Source: Actinomyces sp. (lineage in GTDB: Bacteria; Actinomycetota; Actinomycetes; Actinomycetales; Actinomycetaceae). From it: a stretch of 64,000 bases of DNA. Location: assembly GCF_030530635.1 (NCBI RefSeq), contig NZ_JAUMUL010000002.1:73488-137487 (forward strand), read 5' to 3'. Each line of letters begins with the position of its first letter. The stretch's first letter is position 1. Of this stretch, positions 1 through 8,508 are shown one piece after another. The translations under genes and the position numbers were made by a program. A model generated the notes under the pieces. That model did not search any database, was not told the origin of the DNA, and was given only the letters and a program-made list of their open reading frames with translations.

Positions 1-1059
1 GGCGTTGCGGGAGGCGACGTCGCGGGGGGTGAGGTTGCCGAAGGCCGGGTACTTGCGCTCCAGGTAGTAGTCCCGCTCCTCCTCGGGAATGTCATTCGGG
101 GGGCGGTCGTCCCCGGGCCGCTTGGGCACCCAGATGCGCCCGTCGTTGCGCAGCGACTCGCTCATCAGCGTGGTCTTGGACTGCCAGTGGGAGGAGACCG
201 GCAACGCGGTGGGATGGAACTGCACCATACAGGCGGAGGCGAAGGCAGCGCCGCGGCGGTGTGCCCGCCAGGTGGCCGAGGCGTTGGAGGCCATGGCCAG
301 GGTGGAGTAGTGGAAGACGCTGCCGTAGCCGCCGGTGGCCAGGATGACGGCGTGCGCCGTCCAGGCTCGGATCTGGCCGGTGAGCAGGTCGCGGGTGACG
401 ATGCCCTGGGCGCGCCCGTCGGCGACGATCAGGTCCAGCATCTCGGTGCGGGAGTGCATGTGCACGCTTCCGGCGTCGATCTGCTCCTGCAGCGCCTGGG
501 CGCAGGCGACTTCCAACTGCTGGCCGGTCTGCCCGCGTGTGTAGTAGGTGCGGGAGACCTGCACGCCGCCGAAGGAGCGGGTGGCCAACTGGCCGCCGTA
601 CTCGCGGGCGAAGGGGGCGCCGATGGCGTACATGTGGTCGATCACCCGCACCGATTCGATCCCCAGACGCACCACATCGGCCTCCCGGCCCCGGTAGTCG
701 CCGCCCTTGACGGAGTCCTTGACGAAACGGTGCAGGGAGTCGCCGTCGACCTTGCGGGCGCGGGCGGCGTTTATGCCGCCCTGTGCGGCAACCGAGTGCG
801 CGCGGCGGGGCAGATCGTGCAGGCTGAAGCATTCCACCCGGTAGCCGAGCCGGCCCAGGGTGGCGGCGGCCCCGCTGCCGGCAAGACCGGTGCCGACGAC
901 GATCACGGTCAGGCGCCGCCGGTTGGCGGGGTTGACCAGCCGGTATTCGTCGCGCCGACGCGCCCAGGCCTCCTCGGGTGGACAGTCGGGCAGGTGCGGG
1001 TCCAGGTCGGGGCCGACGTCGTACAGGTCGTCGACCGGGGGCGGGGGTAGGGGGCTCAT
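1..1059 (-). CDS. sdhA: Succinate dehydrogenase/fumarate reductase flavoprotein subunit (partial)
   Basis: Flavoprotein subunit that carries FAD and the dicarboxylate site and interconverts succinate and fumarate at the cytoplasmic membrane, together with an iron-sulfur subunit and the cytochrome b encoded just upstream. The first 353 residues are present and the rest lies beyond the left edge. Visible are the FAD dinucleotide motif [12 protein letters not shown] at about residues 54-65, the flavinylation motif [13 protein letters not shown] at 87-99, ATGGYG near 240 and QFHPTAL near 280. The ATG overlaps the sdhC stop codon as ATGA, so the two are translationally coupled. The iron-sulfur subunit would be expected further left. 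Whether the enzyme runs as dehydrogenase or fumarate reductase cannot be decided from sequence. Confidence 0.93.
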   Translation of the reverse strand, partial: MSPLPPPPVDDLYDVGPDLDPHLPDCPPEEAWARRRDEYRLVNPANRRRLTVIVVGTGLAGSGAAATLGRLGYRVECFSLHDLPRRAHSVAAQGGINAARARKVDGDSLHRFVKDSVKGGDYRGREADVVRLGIESVRVIDHMYAIGAPFAREYGGQLATRSFGGVQVSRTYYTRGQTGQQLEVACAQALQEQIDAGSVHMHSRTEMLDLIVADGRAQGIVTRDLLTGQIRAWTAHAVILATGGYGSVFHYSTLAMASNASATWRAHRRGAAFASACMVQFHPTALPVSSHWQSKTTLMSESLRNDGRIWVPKRPGDDRPPNDIPEEERDYYLERKYPAFGNLTPRDVASRNA

Positions 1060-1874
1060 GAGATCACTCCGCTCAACACCAGCAGGGGCAGCATGCCGTT
1101 GCCAATCGCTATGGCTAGGGCGACGGCGATGGCGATTCCCAGGCAGATGCGACGCAGCCGGGTGCCGGTGCCGCCCAGGTCGTTGACGACCGACCACAGT
1201 CCCTGTGCCAGGTGCACTCCGATGGCCAGCATCACCAGGCTGTAGAAGATCGCCATCGGTGGGCGTGACAGGCTGGCGATCAGGTTCTCATAGGCGTATG
1301 CCGTAAGTTCGCCGTCGGAGTGTGTGGCGGCCATGAAGCCCTGCGGGGAGACCAGGCGGCCGATGGTCAGGTCGAGCAGGTGCACGGCGATGAAGACGAG
1401 CAGCAGGCCGCCGGTGATGATCATGGTGCGGGCGCCCAAGGTGCGTGGGCGCATGTTCTGCCGACGGAAGGAGCCGCGGGCTTTGCGGCCCCGCCACCAC
1501 AGGGTGATCCCGCCTGCCACGTGCAGGATCAGGCAGGGGCCCAGGACCAGCCGCATGATCCACAGCACGCCCTCGTGGGGGATGAGCGGGTAGCCGATCT
1601 CCCGCAGCCACTCGGCGTAGTTGTTGTATGCCTGCGCCCCCTGGAAGGCCTTGAGGTTGCCGATCATGTGGACCAGCACGAATGCCGCCATGAGGGTGCC
1701 GGTGATCGCCATGGTCGTTTTCAGCGTGGTGAAGGATGGGCGCGCGCGCCGGCGCGGACGGCCGGTCGGCAGATCGCCGCGCCCACCGGAGGCGCCCGCG
1801 CCGCCGGTGGGCGCGGCGGCGCGGGAGTCACCGCTCGGAATGGTTGGGGAGGGGGAGCGGGTGGATGTGGACAT
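1056..1874 (-). CDS. sdhC: Succinate dehydrogenase cytochrome b subunit
   Basis: Membrane anchor of the succinate dehydrogenase/fumarate reductase complex; it holds heme and passes electrons between the quinone pool and the catalytic subunits. The 272-residue protein has a Pro/Gly-rich basic N-terminus of about 50 residues, then five membrane segments. Histidines in helices ([32 protein letters not shown]) fit the heme ligands of this family. I chose the ATG at 1874 because GGGAG stands 5 nt before it; an ATG four codons upstream (1886) has no ribosome site of its own. The stop overlaps the sdhA start. Confidence 0.9.
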   Translation of the reverse strand: MSTSTRSPSPTIPSGDSRAAAPTGGAGASGGRGDLPTGRPRRRARPSFTTLKTTMAITGTLMAAFVLVHMIGNLKAFQGAQAYNNYAEWLREIGYPLIPHEGVLWIMRLVLGPCLILHVAGGITLWWRGRKARGSFRRQNMRPRTLGARTMIITGGLLLVFIAVHLLDLTIGRLVSPQGFMAATHSDGELTAYAYENLIASLSRPPMAIFYSLVMLAIGVHLAQGLWSVVNDLGGTGTRLRRICLGIAIAVALAIAIGNGMLPLLVLSGVIS

Positions 1875-2040
1875 CGGAGCTCCCATCGACGACGACTTCG
1901 GGATCAGCTGTCATCTATCGTAACGCGTGTCACAAAAAGTGGGGTGCGGGCACAGTGGTCGTCTTGCATGGTGGCTGTGGCCGTCCCAAGCAATGGACGA
2001 TGGGAGTGTTGAATGAGTGGCGGCGCCGTCGTCGTCGGAA

Positions 2041-3021
2041 CTAGTGAGAGGCGCTCTGCGCGGCCAGCTCGATCCCCTTGCCTCCCCGGGAGAGTGCCTC
2101 CACCGCCCCGGACTGGGAGTTGCGGCGGAACAGCACATTCGAGGCGCCCGCCAGTTCGGTGGCGGCAACCACCCGCGGCTCCTTGAACAGCCCGTGCGAG
2201 CCGGGCACCACTCCTCCTTGGGGCATCAATGACACGCGCGTGCCTGCGGTCACGAACAGACCGGCCTCCACCACGCAGTCATCGCCGAGCGGAATGCCCA
2301 GGCCCGAGTTGGCGCCCAGCAGACAGCGCTCGCCCAGCGCCACCCGGCCGGCGCCACCACCCGTGGCCAGCCCCATGGTGGAGGCACCGCCGCCGATGTC
2401 GGAGCCGTTGCCGATCACCACGCCCTGGGCGATGCTCCCCTCCACCACTGAACGGCCGAGCGTGCCCGCGTTGTAGTTGACGAAGCCGCCGTGCATGACG
2501 GTGGTGCCCTCCGACAGGTACGCCCCCAGGCGCACATTCGCGGCGTCGCCGATGCGCACCCCGGTGGGCAGCACGTAGTCGGTCATGCGTGGGAACTTGT
2601 CCACTGACAGCACCTGCACCGGGTGCCCCAGTGAGGCCTGCAGGCGGATCCGCGTGGATTCGAATCCCTGCACCGCACAGGGGCCCGCGGAGGTCCACAC
2701 CACATTCGGCAGGCGGGAGAACAGGCCGTCCAGGTTGATGGTGTTCGGCCGCACCAGCCGGTGGGAGAGCGCGTGCAGGCGCAGATAGGCGCCTGCCACG
2801 GTCTGCGGGGCGTCGTCAAGATCCGCCGAGGTGCGCACCACCGTGGTGTGCACGCCGCGGGCGGGGTCGCGGCGCTCCATGGAACTGAGCGTGGCCAGCA
2901 GGTCGGCGTCGCCGTCCTCCGGTGCCCGGCCCAGGACCGGTCGCGGGTACCAGACGTCGAGGGTGTGGCCGTCGTCGGTCACGGTCGCCAGGCCGAGACC
3001 CCATGCGCTGCGAGTCGTCAT
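2041..3021 (-). CDS. dapD: Tetrahydrodipicolinate N-succinyltransferase
   Basis: Succinylates 2,3,4,5-tetrahydropyridine-2,6-dicarboxylate with succinyl-CoA in the diaminopimelate/lysine pathway, which also supplies peptidoglycan. The 326-residue length matches the actinobacterial DapD class, which is unlike the enterobacterial form. The C-terminal half shows the left-handed beta-helix hexapeptide pattern (GDAANVRLGAYLSEGTTV, GNGSDIGGGAST, ERCLLGANSGLGIPLG). Translation can be read further upstream, but homology begins at MTTRSAWGLG. That ATG has TATGGT six bases before it and no ribosome site, suggesting a leaderless message. It is transcribed away from the histidine phosphatase gene. Confidence 0.93.
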   Translation of the reverse strand: MTTRSAWGLGLATVTDDGHTLDVWYPRPVLGRAPEDGDADLLATLSSMERRDPARGVHTTVVRTSADLDDAPQTVAGAYLRLHALSHRLVRPNTINLDGLFSRLPNVVWTSAGPCAVQGFESTRIRLQASLGHPVQVLSVDKFPRMTDYVLPTGVRIGDAANVRLGAYLSEGTTVMHGGFVNYNAGTLGRSVVEGSIAQGVVIGNGSDIGGGASTMGLATGGGAGRVALGERCLLGANSGLGIPLGDDCVVEAGLFVTAGTRVSLMPQGGVVPGSHGLFKEPRVVAATELAGASNVLFRRNSQSGAVEALSRGGKGIELAAQSASH

Positions 3022-3027
3022 GGACGC

Positions 3028-3033
3028 ACCATA
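3028..3033 (-). promoter_or_regulatory. -10 box of dapD, leaderless type
   Basis: TATGGT ends six bases before the dapD ATG, so transcription would begin at or next to the start codon. There is no Shine-Dalgarno sequence. The assignment rests on spacing and hexamer only. Confidence 0.45.
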
Positions 3034-3139
3034 CGGGACGGCGGGCGGTGACGCACGATACGCCGCGGCGGCAACCCGGACGGCGATCTCGGTGTCGGGC
3101 GGCATCGCCACGGGGCAGCGGGCGTGCGAGAATCGCGGC

Positions 3140-3847
3140 ATGGCGCGTACCACCATCCATCTCATGCGGCACGGCGAGGTTCACAACCCCGAGGGCGTGC
3201 TCTACGGGCGCCTGCCCGGTTATCACCTCTCCGAACTCGGTCGCCAGATGGCCGACCAGGTAGCGGATGTCCTGTCCGCCTCCGGTCACGACATCGCCGC
3301 CGTGATCACCTCGCCGCTGGAGCGCGCCCGCGAATCCGGTGCCCCCACGGCGGTCGCCTTCGGCCTCGCCCCCACCTGCGATACGCGCCTGATCGAGGCC
3401 GACAACCACTTCGAGGGCGTGCCCGTCAACCGGGACCGCACGATCCTGGCCCGCCCCGAGTACTGGCGCTACTACGTCAACCCGCTGCGCCCCAGCTGGG
3501 GGGAGCCCTACACGCAGCTGGTGGCCCGTATGAGCGCGGCCGTGCGCGCCGCCATACCGCAGGTGGAGGGGCGTGAGGCCCTGCTGGTATCCCACCAGCT
3601 GCCCGTGTGGGCGCTGCGTCTGCGCCTGGAGGGGCGTCCACTGCCGCACGACCCGCGGCGCCGCCAGTGCTCCTTGGCCTCGCTGACCTCGCTCACCTTC
3701 GATGGACGCACCCTGGTGGGGCTGTCCTATTGGGAGCCCGCCGGGGACCTGCTGCGCCGCGCCGCAGACATGGTGCCCGGGATTTCCGGCGCCACCGAGA
3801 ATGTCGGCGGCGGGGTTGACGCTACTGCCAGCGCCGGGGACGCATGA
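3140..3847 (+). CDS. Histidine phosphatase family protein
   Basis: A 235-residue member of the phosphoglycerate mutase-like superfamily. The phosphohistidine motif is LMRHGEVHNPEGV at residues 8-20, and the second catalytic histidine is in LVSHQLPVWAL near 155. The substrate is not evident; small phosphatases of this kind act on sugar phosphates, nucleotides or cofactor precursors. I chose the ATG at 3140 because the catalytic motif follows at the usual short distance, and GAGAAT lies six bases upstream in the leaderless arrangement. The stop overlaps the start of the next gene as ATGA, so both are probably made together. Confidence 0.85.
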   Translation: MARTTIHLMRHGEVHNPEGVLYGRLPGYHLSELGRQMADQVADVLSASGHDIAAVITSPLERARESGAPTAVAFGLAPTCDTRLIEADNHFEGVPVNRDRTILARPEYWRYYVNPLRPSWGEPYTQLVARMSAAVRAAIPQVEGREALLVSHQLPVWALRLRLEGRPLPHDPRRRQCSLASLTSLTFDGRTLVGLSYWEPAGDLLRRAADMVPGISGATENVGGGVDATASAGDA

Positions 3848-4743
3848 CCGGCATGCCCGTACCGCCGGGCCCAGAGCGGTCCGACCACGTTGCTGACGGC
3901 GCCAACCCGGAGGGTTCCGCTGACCCGAATCTGCCCGGAGGGCAGCATGCGTCTGCTGATCGGAGCCCAGCTGTGGGCTCGGCAGCCCCGGCCGGATCAA
4001 CCGTGGGCGAGTTGGTTCCCGCTCGAGTTGCCGACGTCGTCCCCGCCACCCCGTTCCGGCCCGCACCGCAGCGGCCCTGGACCGGCCAGGACTTCATATG
4101 GTGGAACACCGCCGGTGTGCTCACCGCATTGCGGGCGGGACGCCGCCCCAACCCTGTCTCCCCGGTGGTGGACCCCATCCGTGCGGCCTTCGCCGCCGAT
4201 GAGGTAATGCTGGCCACCTGTGATGCGGAGATGCTTGTGTGGCGACGTGGCGAGGCGACATACAACCCCTCCCGGGGCTTCTTCCTGGCCGGTGGACCGG
4301 TGGGGCTGGCTCTGACGGCCGCCTTCTTCGGTGGGCAGGCCTACGTGAATTCCCGGCGCAAGCGGGCCGCCGAGGCCGACGCCGTGGAGAAGTGGCGGCA
4401 CCTGGCCTACGCCCGGCTGACGGTGTCGACCCACGGCATCTATCTGGGCACCGGCGAGGGCGTCATGCCGATCGCCTTCGCCGACGTGCAGGAGGTGCAG
4501 TTGACCGGGATCGGTGAAGTGGTGATGGCAGCCGCCAATGCCTCCGGCTCGGCGCGATGGAAGCTGCGCGCCCAATGGGCCGAACTGGTGCTGGTGATGT
4601 GGGCGGCCCGGTACCTGCCCGGACACCCCCAGCTGGTGGGACGCACCTGGCTGCCGACCGACTGGTTCGCCCACGCCGCCGCCTGGGGCTACGCCGTGGA
4701 CACCTCCAACTGGCCCCGCTTCCAGCCGCGTGCCCTGGGCTGA
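3844..4743 (+). CDS. Hypothetical membrane-anchored protein coupled to a histidine phosphatase
   Basis: I do not recognise the family. The 299-residue protein has a low-complexity Pro/Ala/Gly-rich N-terminus (about 1-80), a segment starting GQDFIWWNTAG, and one probable membrane helix at about 145-167 (GFFLAGGPVGLALTAAFFGG) followed by the basic stop NSRRKRAAEAD. The C-terminal half, about 130 residues, looks like a soluble domain with beta strands (LTVSTHGIYLGTGEGVMPIAF) and resembles bacterial PH-like modules; that resemblance is only an impression. It overlaps the phosphatase gene by four bases, which implies a shared role. Confidence 0.7.
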   Translation: MTGMPVPPGPERSDHVADGANPEGSADPNLPGGQHASADRSPAVGSAAPAGSTVGELVPARVADVVPATPFRPAPQRPWTGQDFIWWNTAGVLTALRAGRRPNPVSPVVDPIRAAFAADEVMLATCDAEMLVWRRGEATYNPSRGFFLAGGPVGLALTAAFFGGQAYVNSRRKRAAEADAVEKWRHLAYARLTVSTHGIYLGTGEGVMPIAFADVQEVQLTGIGEVVMAAANASGSARWKLRAQWAELVLVMWAARYLPGHPQLVGRTWLPTDWFAHAAAWGYAVDTSNWPRFQPRALG

Positions 4744-4764
4744 CGCGCCCGCGCGGGCGGTGAG

Positions 4765-4884
4765 TGTCAAGATTCGGGACAAACAACCCTGAAGTAGCCA
4801 ACTGCTGCTATCGGATCGTTGGAATTAAGCCGTTCTGAAGAAGGCCTGAAGGTGCGCATCTGGCGTTTGTCCCGAATCATGACA
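4765..4884. repeat. Inverted-repeat element, MITE-like
   Basis: Twenty-base ends (4765-4784 and 4865-4884) are inverted copies with one mismatch, built on GATTCGGGACAAAC and its complement. They enclose about 80 bp that is visibly richer in A/T than the flanks and has no open frame. It sits between the convergent ends of the hypothetical membrane protein gene and the ABC permease gene. TGAG occurs just outside the left end and three bases beyond the right end, but this is not a clean target duplication. It could be a non-autonomous transposable element or an old insertion-sequence end pair. Confidence 0.55.
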
Positions 4885-4945
4885 ACTGAGGGGGTGCACC
4901 GCGGGTGAAGCCGTGGCGGCGCCGGCCTCGGCGGGAGCCGTCGAG

Positions 4946-6751
4946 CTATTCGGTCTGCCGGGCGGCGACGGCGCGGCCTCGGGTGGCGCTGACGGCGAAG
5001 GCGGCCACGCCGATCGCCAGGCTTGCGGCCGCGATCGTGGCCCAGCGTCCCGGGTAGGTGCCCGCCGCCTGAATCCAGCCCCATGGCGCCAGGTGCCACA
5101 GCGACGTCGCCACTAGTGCCTCGTTTCCGTCGATGACCAGGCCCACCAGGAACAGGCCCACGCCAACGATCACCGTCACCGCCGTCCCGGCTATCTGCGC
5201 CAGCGTGTGGGAGAGCGCGGTGAGCATGAAGACCACGAAAGGCGTAACCATGAACACGTACACGGGTGCGCCTAACCCTCCCAGTTCCGGATGGGTGGGG
5301 AACAGCGGTGCCCCCAGGCGGGCTATGGCCCACGCGGGGATCAGCGCCACAGCCAGCAGCACCATCGCCCAGGTCAGCGCCGCCGCCGTCAGAGCAGCCG
5401 GCCGGGCTAGCAGCACCAGACCTCGCCAGGCGTCGGCCTGGGCGCGCCACGCCGTCGCCCCCGCCACCCAGGCGGCAATCGGCGCTCCCGCCAGGGTGAA
5501 CAGCGGCAGGGCGTAAGCGGCGGAGTAGCCCGCCTGCGTCAGGCCCAAAAGCGCCAGCAGCACGACCGTGAGCACCGCCCACAGCCGCCAGGGCAGACCG
5601 AGGGCGACCGCCCGGAAGGTACTGCGTGAACCCGGCGATGTCAGTACGGCCAGAACCGCAGGGGACAGGCCGTGTTGTGATGCGTGCGCTGTTCGGCCGG
5701 CTACGACCGTCGTCCCGGCGGGAACAGCATGGCCCGAGGTGAGCGCCGGACCGACAGGCCCGGACGGCGCAGAACTCGAGGCGTCCGGTGAAGAGACCGG
5801 CGCGGGCATCGTATCTACCCGACCGGTCGAGGTGGGTTCGGCGGCTTGTGTCCGTGCCCAGAAACGTGGGCGAAGAGTGGTACGGCGCTGAACGATGAGA
5901 GCCCCCACCGCGCGGCGCGCGCCCAGCAGCACGGCGACGACGCCGAGCAGGCACAGCCCGGCACTGCCCAGCACGCCCGGCGCCACCGGGTAATCCCACA
6001 CCGGTGAGCCCGCCTCCAAGGAGATGCCGTTGGCATGCACCTCCAGCAGCGGCAGGGTCGGGCGCATCGCCCAGGTCCACGGCCGCGCCCACCAGAACGT
6101 CGTTTCTGCATGCAGTGCGCCCGCGGCCGACCACACCAATGCCAGCGCCGGGGCCAGCCCGACGGCGATGCCGCCGAGCCACTGGCCCAGGGCCAGCCCC
6201 CACACGCTCGCCCCCGTGACCGACACCCACATCACCAGGGCGAACAGCAGGTACTGGGGCCACGGACCCCAGCCGGCGCCGCGAATGAGTGCGTCGATCA
6301 CGATCGGTGCCAGCAGAATGACCTGCGATACCAGGGCCGAGGCGGCCAGCACGGCTACGCGTACCGCCACGGTCAGCGCAGGGGAGGCGCCCCGCCAGAC
6401 AGTTCCACCCGCCCGGTGGCGCCGTTCCCGCCAGGCAACCATGGCGCCGGTCAGCGCCCCCATGGGCAGGGCGAAGGCGGCGGGGTAGGGGTTCAGCCAC
6501 GGCAGCACGCCGTCATTCCAGCCGTCGGCGGTACGGGCGGCATGCGCCACCAGCAGGGCATGCAGGGCGAAGACCAGTACTCCCACCGGAACGCCCCAGG
6601 TAGCGGTGTGCCTGCTACGACCCAACTCCGCGCGCAGTACGGCGCCGATACTGGGCAGGTTCCGCGGCCGGTAGGCGGCTCGGGGCCGCGTCGGGGAATC
6701 CGTCCGGGTGGGGGAGGCCAGGGAGGCTGCTGCGCTGATCTCAGTGGTCAT
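4946..6751 (-). CDS. ABC transporter permease, about 12 membrane segments
   Basis: Membrane subunit of an ABC exporter encoded with the ATPase immediately upstream (ATGA overlap). The 601-residue protein consists of two similar halves of about six hydrophobic segments each, joined by a polar Ser/Pro/Thr-rich linker at roughly residues 305-375. It lacks an ATP-binding domain. Permeases of this layout, next to a histidine kinase and a LuxR-type regulator, are commonly antibiotic-peptide or drug exporters (family knowledge); the substrate here is unknown. Transcription runs from the two-component genes towards this end, and the inverted-repeat element lies just past the stop. Confidence 0.8.
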   Translation of the reverse strand: MTTEISAAASLASPTRTDSPTRPRAAYRPRNLPSIGAVLRAELGRSRHTATWGVPVGVLVFALHALLVAHAARTADGWNDGVLPWLNPYPAAFALPMGALTGAMVAWRERRHRAGGTVWRGASPALTVAVRVAVLAASALVSQVILLAPIVIDALIRGAGWGPWPQYLLFALVMWVSVTGASVWGLALGQWLGGIAVGLAPALALVWSAAGALHAETTFWWARPWTWAMRPTLPLLEVHANGISLEAGSPVWDYPVAPGVLGSAGLCLLGVVAVLLGARRAVGALIVQRRTTLRPRFWARTQAAEPTSTGRVDTMPAPVSSPDASSSAPSGPVGPALTSGHAVPAGTTVVAGRTAHASQHGLSPAVLAVLTSPGSRSTFRAVALGLPWRLWAVLTVVLLALLGLTQAGYSAAYALPLFTLAGAPIAAWVAGATAWRAQADAWRGLVLLARPAALTAAALTWAMVLLAVALIPAWAIARLGAPLFPTHPELGGLGAPVYVFMVTPFVVFMLTALSHTLAQIAGTAVTVIVGVGLFLVGLVIDGNEALVATSLWHLAPWGWIQAAGTYPGRWATIAAASLAIGVAAFAVSATRGRAVAARQTE

Positions 6752-7560
6752 TTGCGTGCCTCCCGCCCGCTTTGCTGCTCGGCCCCGGCGAGGGCGGCGA
6801 GGAAGGCCTCCTCAAGATCCTGCCCGGCCGTGGCGAAGTCGACCAGCGGCCCCTCGTAGACCATGCGCCCGCCTGCGAGCACACCGATGTCATCGCAAGT
6901 ACGCGCCATCTCCCCGAGCACATGACTGGAAACGATGACGGTGCGCCCGCCCGCAGCCAGCTCGCGCAGCAGATCGCGCAGCCAGATGATGCCCTGCGGG
7001 TCCAGTCCGGACTGCGGCTCGTCCAGCACCAGCACCTCCGGGTCGCCCAATAGTGCCATCGCCAGGGCCAGGCGCACCTTCATACCGGTGGAGAAGCTTC
7101 CCGCCCGTTTGCGGCCGGCCTGGCCCAGGCCGACCTGCTCCAGCAACGGGTCGATGACCTCCGAGGCGGTACCGGTCAGCAGGCAATGGATGCGCAGGTT
7201 GCGGCGTGCGGACAGCTGCGGATAGAAGGCGGGGCCATTGATGCTCGCGCCCATATGCATCAGGCTCTCGCGATCGAGGGGTCTACCCAACACCTGGATT
7301 GAACCGGCGGCGGGGCGCAGTAGCCCCAGTGCGATGTTGAAGGTCGTGGATTTACCGGCGCCATTTGGCCCCAGCAGACCGTACACGCGACCCGGACGGG
7401 CAGTCAGGTTCAGCCCCTTGAGCACTCGCTGTCGGCCGTAACTGACGTCGACCCCCCGCAGAGCCAGGCCAGGTGGGGCTATGGCAGCGGCGGGTATGTG
7501 GGATGAGCCGGAGGTGGAGACTGTCGGCGCAATAGAAGGGGATGACGATTGTGCGGTCAT
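6748..7560 (-). CDS. ABC transporter ATP-binding protein
   Basis: A 270-residue ATPase that powers the permease encoded downstream. After a 30-residue Ser/Pro-rich start it shows Walker A GLLGPNGAGKST at about 61-72, a signature variant SFSTGMKVRLALAMAL, Walker B VLVLDEPQSGLDPQG and the switch histidine in IVSSHVLGEM. The variant signature STGMK in place of SGGQ is typical of the DrrA/CcmA-like exporter subgroup. I chose the ATG at 7560; upstream translation is low-complexity and runs across a hairpin. The stop overlaps the permease start as ATGA. Confidence 0.9.
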   Translation of the reverse strand: MTAQSSSPSIAPTVSTSGSSHIPAAAIAPPGLALRGVDVSYGRQRVLKGLNLTARPGRVYGLLGPNGAGKSTTFNIALGLLRPAAGSIQVLGRPLDRESLMHMGASINGPAFYPQLSARRNLRIHCLLTGTASEVIDPLLEQVGLGQAGRKRAGSFSTGMKVRLALAMALLGDPEVLVLDEPQSGLDPQGIIWLRDLLRELAAGGRTVIVSSHVLGEMARTCDDIGVLAGGRMVYEGPLVDFATAGQDLEEAFLAALAGAEQQSGREARK

Positions 7561-7649
7561 GTGCTCAGCGTCCGCCCGCGCACCCCGGCGGCGGATCCCC
7601 ACATGGGACACGAATGCCGCCCGGCCTCCGGCCCGCCCTCCTCCGACGA

Positions 7650-7667
7650 CTCCCCCGAAAGGGGGAG
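7650..7667. terminator. Hairpin between response regulator and ABC ATPase
   Basis: Seven G/C pairs (CTCCCCC and GGGGGAG) close a GAAA/TTTC four-base loop just after the response regulator stop. There is no T run. It may attenuate read-through from the two-component genes into the ABC genes, or protect an mRNA end. Confidence 0.45.
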
Positions 7668-7679
7668 GGCGGTTGCCGT

Positions 7680-8477
7680 CTAAGGGTCGGTGCGGACCAT
7701 CCCGGCTTGCAGGGCGTGAATGACCAGCTCCACCCGGTTGCGGCAGCCCGTACACCCCAGCAGCGCCTTGACGTGGGTCTTAACGGTCGACTCGGCGATG
7801 TACAGGCGCGCGGCGATCTCCGGGTTGGTCATGCCCCGGCACACCAATTCGAGCACGTCACGCTCGCGGTCGGTCAACGCTTCACCGGGCAGGAGCCCGG
7901 TCTCGGCCCCGGGTCGTTCGCCGTGCTCCACACTCACTGGGCGAGAGGCCGGTGCGGCGCCCGAGACCACGGTCGTCGCGGCCGGATCGCCTGCGGTACG
8001 CGCCGGCTCTCCCTCCAGTGCCCGCAACACGTAGGGGGTGACCATCGGGTCCAGCCAGGCCTGACCGGCGGCTACGGCACGAACCGCCGCCAACAGATCG
8101 GCCGGGCCGGAGTCCTTCAGCAGAAAGCCGACCGCCCCGGCTCGCAGCGCCCCCAACACCAACTCCTCCTCCTGGAACGTGGTGAGCATCAGTACCCGTG
8201 TGGGGCGGTCGCCGCCGGAGCCGCTTAGGCCCGGGTCGGACAGCAGCCGCCGGGCGGCCGTGATCCCGTCGAGCCCCGGCATCCGGATGTCCATAAGCGC
8301 GACGTCAGCCGCCTCGCCGGCTTCCCGGGCGCGGCGCAGGGCCGCCAGCGCCGCCCGCCCGTCATGCGCAGTGGCCACCACGGTCATATCCGGCTGAGCC
8401 TCCAGCAGGGAACAGAAGGCCGCCACCAGGAGTCGCTGGTCATCGACGACGGCTACCCGCAGGCAGTTATTGGGCAT
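7680..8477 (-). CDS. NarL/LuxR-type response regulator
   Basis: DNA-binding partner of the histidine kinase encoded just upstream. The 265-residue protein has a receiver domain at 1-125 with the acidic pair in VVDDQ, the phospho-acceptor Asp63 in LMDIRMPGLDG and the conserved lysine in FLLKDSG. A linker of unusual length (about 150-200) follows, then a LuxR helix-turn-helix (LTDRERDVLELVCRGMTNPE). GGAGGAG precedes the ATG. The gap to the kinase gene is 31 bp. It probably controls the ABC genes next in line (inference from order). Confidence 0.92.
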   Translation of the reverse strand: MPNNCLRVAVVDDQRLLVAAFCSLLEAQPDMTVVATAHDGRAALAALRRAREAGEAADVALMDIRMPGLDGITAARRLLSDPGLSGSGGDRPTRVLMLTTFQEEELVLGALRAGAVGFLLKDSGPADLLAAVRAVAAGQAWLDPMVTPYVLRALEGEPARTAGDPAATTVVSGAAPASRPVSVEHGERPGAETGLLPGEALTDRERDVLELVCRGMTNPEIAARLYIAESTVKTHVKALLGCTGCRNRVELVIHALQAGMVRTDP

Positions 8478-8508
8478 TGATCCTCACTCCTCCCGGGCCA
8501 CGGAGCCG

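Noticed and set aside
2816..4066. Minus-strand frame of 416 codons
   Set aside because: It is antisense to the histidine phosphatase gene, whose catalytic motifs are plain.
4767..6500. Long open minus-strand frame of 577 codons over the ABC permease
   Set aside because: It is the shadow of the permease in another frame, rich in Gly/Arg and without any family motif, and it runs into the inverted-repeat element.
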